Shown here in pieces: positions 62,501-64,000 of a stretch of DNA of 64,000 bases. The notes under the pieces were generated by a model. The model did no database searches. It was not told the origin of the DNA and was given only the letters and a program-made list of their open reading frames with translations. Origin of the DNA: Arenibacter sp. P308M17 (lineage in GTDB: Bacteria > Bacteroidota > Bacteroidia > Flavobacteriales > Flavobacteriaceae); assembly GCF_003426735.1 (NCBI RefSeq), contig NZ_QVON01000001.1, forward strand, positions 868,001 to 932,000, given 5' to 3'. A program made the position numbers and the translations under genes. Within the stretch, counting starts at the first letter, position 1, and every line of letters starts with the position of its first letter.

Positions 62501-64000
62501 AATTTTACTTCGGAACAACCGCAGGATAAATGGGCGGGGATAATGCGGTCTTTGAGCAGTACCAACTTTGAGCAGTCCAATGTGGAATATGTTCAATTTT
62601 GGGTTTTGGATCCTTATGTGGACGGCATTGCAACGAGTGCCGGTGATTTGGTGATCAACCTTGGTAATATTTCCGAGGACATTCTTCCCGATGGAAGGAA
62701 GCAATATGAAAATGGGTTGCCTGTAGATCCTGTATCCAATGATCTTACCTATAAAACAAATTGGGGCAAGGTTCCTGCAACCCAATCCTTAATTTATGCC
62801 TTTGATGCCGATGTGAACAATAGAGGTTTGCAGGATATTGGTTTTGATGGTTTAACCGATGCGGAGGAGGCTACTTATACCTTTGAAGGGGGAGTTACCT
62901 ACAATGGCCCGGCAGAAGATCCTGCATTGGATAATTACGAGTATTTTCTGAATAGTGAAGGGAGCATTTTGGAACGATACCTTAATTATAACAATCCGGA
63001 TGGAAACTCTCCTGTACAATTGAGCAATTCGGACAGGGGATCCACTACATTGCCAGATGTGGAGGATATAGACAGGGATGGAACCATGAATACGGTAAAC
63101 AGTTATTACGAATACCGTATCAATATTAAGCCGGGGACGACGGTCAATGATAAATATGTAACGGATATTAAGGAAGGGGTTACCAGGTCTTTGCCCAATG
63201 GCAATACCCTTAACGAACGTTGGATACAATACAAGATACCATTGTCCGATTTTACCGATGCCATTGGTGGTATAAGCGATTTTAGGTCCATAAGTTTTAT
63301 GAGGATGTACCTAACAGGCTTTTCAAGCAATATGGTATTGCGTTTTGCTACCTTGGATTTAGTGCGGGGAGATTGGCGTACTTATGCCAAATCGTTACAG
63401 CCGGATGTGGACGGGGATCCTACCGATGATGGTACTTTGGTGGATGTTAACGCTGTAAACGTGGAGGAAAATGCCAATAGGACCCCAATACCTTATGTTT
63501 TGCCTCCAGGGGTAATACGTGAAAGGCTTAACAACAACAATACCATTATTAGGCAGAACGAACAGTCATTGTCCTTTGTTGTGGATAATTTGGAACCTCA
63601 GGATTCCAGGGGAGTCTTTAAAAATTTGGATATTGATGTAAGGCAATATAAACGCTTAAAAATGTTTATGCACGCCGAAGAAATTATAGCATCCGATTAT
63701 GCCGATGACGAGACGCCCCTAGTTGGGTTTCTTAGGATCGGTTCGGATTTTACACAGAATTATTATCAGATAGAATTGCCTCTAAAACTTACTCCCCATG
63801 GAGCAAGCTCGGATACGGAAATTTGGCCGGATGTAAATGAACTGGACCTTTCATTGGATGATTTGTCCAAGGTAAAATCTGCAGGAATCGCTGCCCAAAC
63901 CCTTAGCACTATTAATTATTACGAAATTGAGAACGGGGAGGTGGTCCAGGTAAATGAATTTGATCCACGGACATTGGGCAAGTTGCGTATAGGTATCCGG
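59567..64000 (+). CDS. sprA: Gliding motility/type IX secretion translocon protein SprA, 5' part (runs off the window)
   Basis: The window holds the first 1,478 codons; the family usually has about 2,300-2,400, so the 3' third is missing because the sequence ends. The frame is open to the last base. TTG 59567 is the chosen start, 5 bp after ruvA: it gives a signal peptide (KLTILLFIFLSATGISLAQ) and no ATG fits. SprA forms a very large outer-membrane barrel that is the pore of the type IX secretion system. Visible traits are long beta-rich repeats such as RISLSMLGKIGERLQVTANY and TRVTAVFSEQRSQSNTVVAQ, and Asp/Asn-rich turns. Its presence supports a gliding, T9SS-proficient Flavobacteriia. Confidence 0.93.
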   Translation, partial: MKKGAKFYLKSSFKLTILLFIFLSATGISLAQEVEGEDAVGQEVDSLKTGVALGKLKMENPDSIVSKYTYDPNLDRYIYTVSVGDFDINYPVILTPDQYMELVRREGMKSYFKEKIDAFSGKKDGSEAARKNLLPNFYVNNSFFESVFGGNTIEVIPQGSVAMDLGVIWQKNDNPSLSPRNRTNLSFDFDQRISLSMLGKIGERLQVTANYDTEATFDFQNLVKLDYTPSEDDILQKIEVGNVSMPLNSSLITGAQSLFGVKTELQFGKTRVTAVFSEQRSQSNTVVAQGGGTVNNFELRAQDYDADKHFFLAHYFRDNYDAALVNYPYIRSQVQITRLEVWITNRSQQTVNIRNVVAIQDLGEVQADKTRIGQNNGDPAGFFNSSAAGNLPRNAANDFDPLQIGSGGALTSSIRDIATVQAGFNVPGYTVNQGFDYAILENARKLEQGRDFTFNSQLGYISLNQRLSNDEVLGVAFQYTYNGEVYQVGEFANGGVDATTVTPGAEIPVNNNTLILKLLKSNITNVVDPIWDLMMKNIYATGAYQLSQEDFKLNILYAETTPRNYITPVESGVGSGWPTSPKPLEDRILLDVFNLDRLNAYNDLQNGGDGFFDYVEGITINSQTGSIIFTKVEPFGEYLFDLLGGGTYDVADDQGYNANQQKYVFRNMYSLPTAAAQQDADKNRFILKGTYKSQGANGIPIGAFNVPQGSVRVTAGGRQLQEGIDYTVNYQAGTVQILDPSLEASNTPINISVENNAVFGQQTRRFTGVNVEHQFNKNFVLGGTLLNLNEKPLTQKSNYGIEPVNNTIFGLNSNFSTEVPFLTRLVNKLPNIDTDVPSNLSVRGEVAFLSPSSPKNADFNGETTTYLDDFEGAQSLIDIRSFLGWSMASPPAEFATTTNSVESGYGRAKMAWYTVDPIFYSNQRPTALNDDDISTNETRRIYIQDVFNQDVAQGQTLAQNTLDIAYYPDMKGPYNANPNFTSEQPQDKWAGIMRSLSSTNFEQSNVEYVQFWVLDPYVDGIATSAGDLVINLGNISEDILPDGRKQYENGLPVDPVSNDLTYKTNWGKVPATQSLIYAFDADVNNRGLQDIGFDGLTDAEEATYTFEGGVTYNGPAEDPALDNYEYFLNSEGSILERYLNYNNPDGNSPVQLSNSDRGSTTLPDVEDIDRDGTMNTVNSYYEYRINIKPGTTVNDKYVTDIKEGVTRSLPNGNTLNERWIQYKIPLSDFTDAIGGISDFRSISFMRMYLTGFSSNMVLRFATLDLVRGDWRTYAKSLQPDVDGDPTDDGTLVDVNAVNVEENANRTPIPYVLPPGVIRERLNNNNTIIRQNEQSLSFVVDNLEPQDSRGVFKNLDIDVRQYKRLKMFMHAEEIIASDYADDETPLVGFLRIGSDFTQNYYQIELPLKLTPHGASSDTEIWPDVNELDLSLDDLSKVKSAGIAAQTLSTINYYEIENGEVVQVNEFDPRTLGKLRIGIR

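Overview
The window reads as a chromosome segment of a Bacteroidota bacterium, most likely a Flavobacteriaceae gliding marine-type organism. The evidence is the RuvA-SprA pair (gliding/type IX secretion), an alternative complex III plus cytochrome oxidase operon (actA-F, cox), a SusC/SusD system driven by an ECF sigma/FecR pair, and promoters of the form TTG-N19-TAnnTTTG instead of -35/-10 boxes.

Bases 305-28800 form an integrated genomic island. A complete tRNA-Gln(TTG) stands at 305-376. The last 22 bases of it (356-377) recur as an exact direct repeat at 28779-28800, just beyond an intact tyrosine recombinase (27395-28618, minus strand). A second, shorter repeat of arm-site type lies just inside each end (426-448 and 28655-28677). 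The island also holds the debris of earlier events: a transposase relic, a tRNA-Ala 3' half with its terminator, and two decayed integrases.

The island's cargo is one polysaccharide-utilisation-like locus, all on the plus strand: ECF sigma, anti-sigma, SusC, SusD, a large putative glycosidase, four secreted six-bladed-propeller (BNR/Asp-box, sialidase-fold) proteins, an RraA-type aldolase, a sodium:solute symporter, an FAD oxidoreductase and a DapA/NanA-type aldolase. A NagX-like acetyltransferase lies upstream. The logic is: surface binding and outer-membrane import by SusCD, release of an acidic sugar by propeller enzymes and the glycosidase, inner-membrane import by the symporter, then oxidation and retro-aldol cleavage to pyruvate. 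A nonulosonic (sialic-like) or uronic/aldulosonic acid fits; the sequence does not decide between them. The first 7 kb carry eroded duplicates of the locus: three copies of the anti-sigma start, two of the sigma gene, and the 3' end of a propeller lipoprotein. The surviving intact sigma and the surviving intact anti-sigma come from different copies.

Right of the island (28.8-33.7 kb) come an 11-bp tandem repeat and a minus-strand PAS/GAF sensor kinase with a single-domain response regulator. From 33.7 kb onwards the DNA is core chromosome: rimP-nusA-infB, a convergent SPOR protein, actABCDEF-coxBA (respiratory chain), a DUF2807 protein, a convergent acyl-CoA oxidase-like gene separated by a 169-bp inverted-repeat element, then ruvB, queG, maeB (malic enzyme fused to a phosphotransacetylase domain), ruvA and the first about 1,478 codons of sprA, which runs off the window end.
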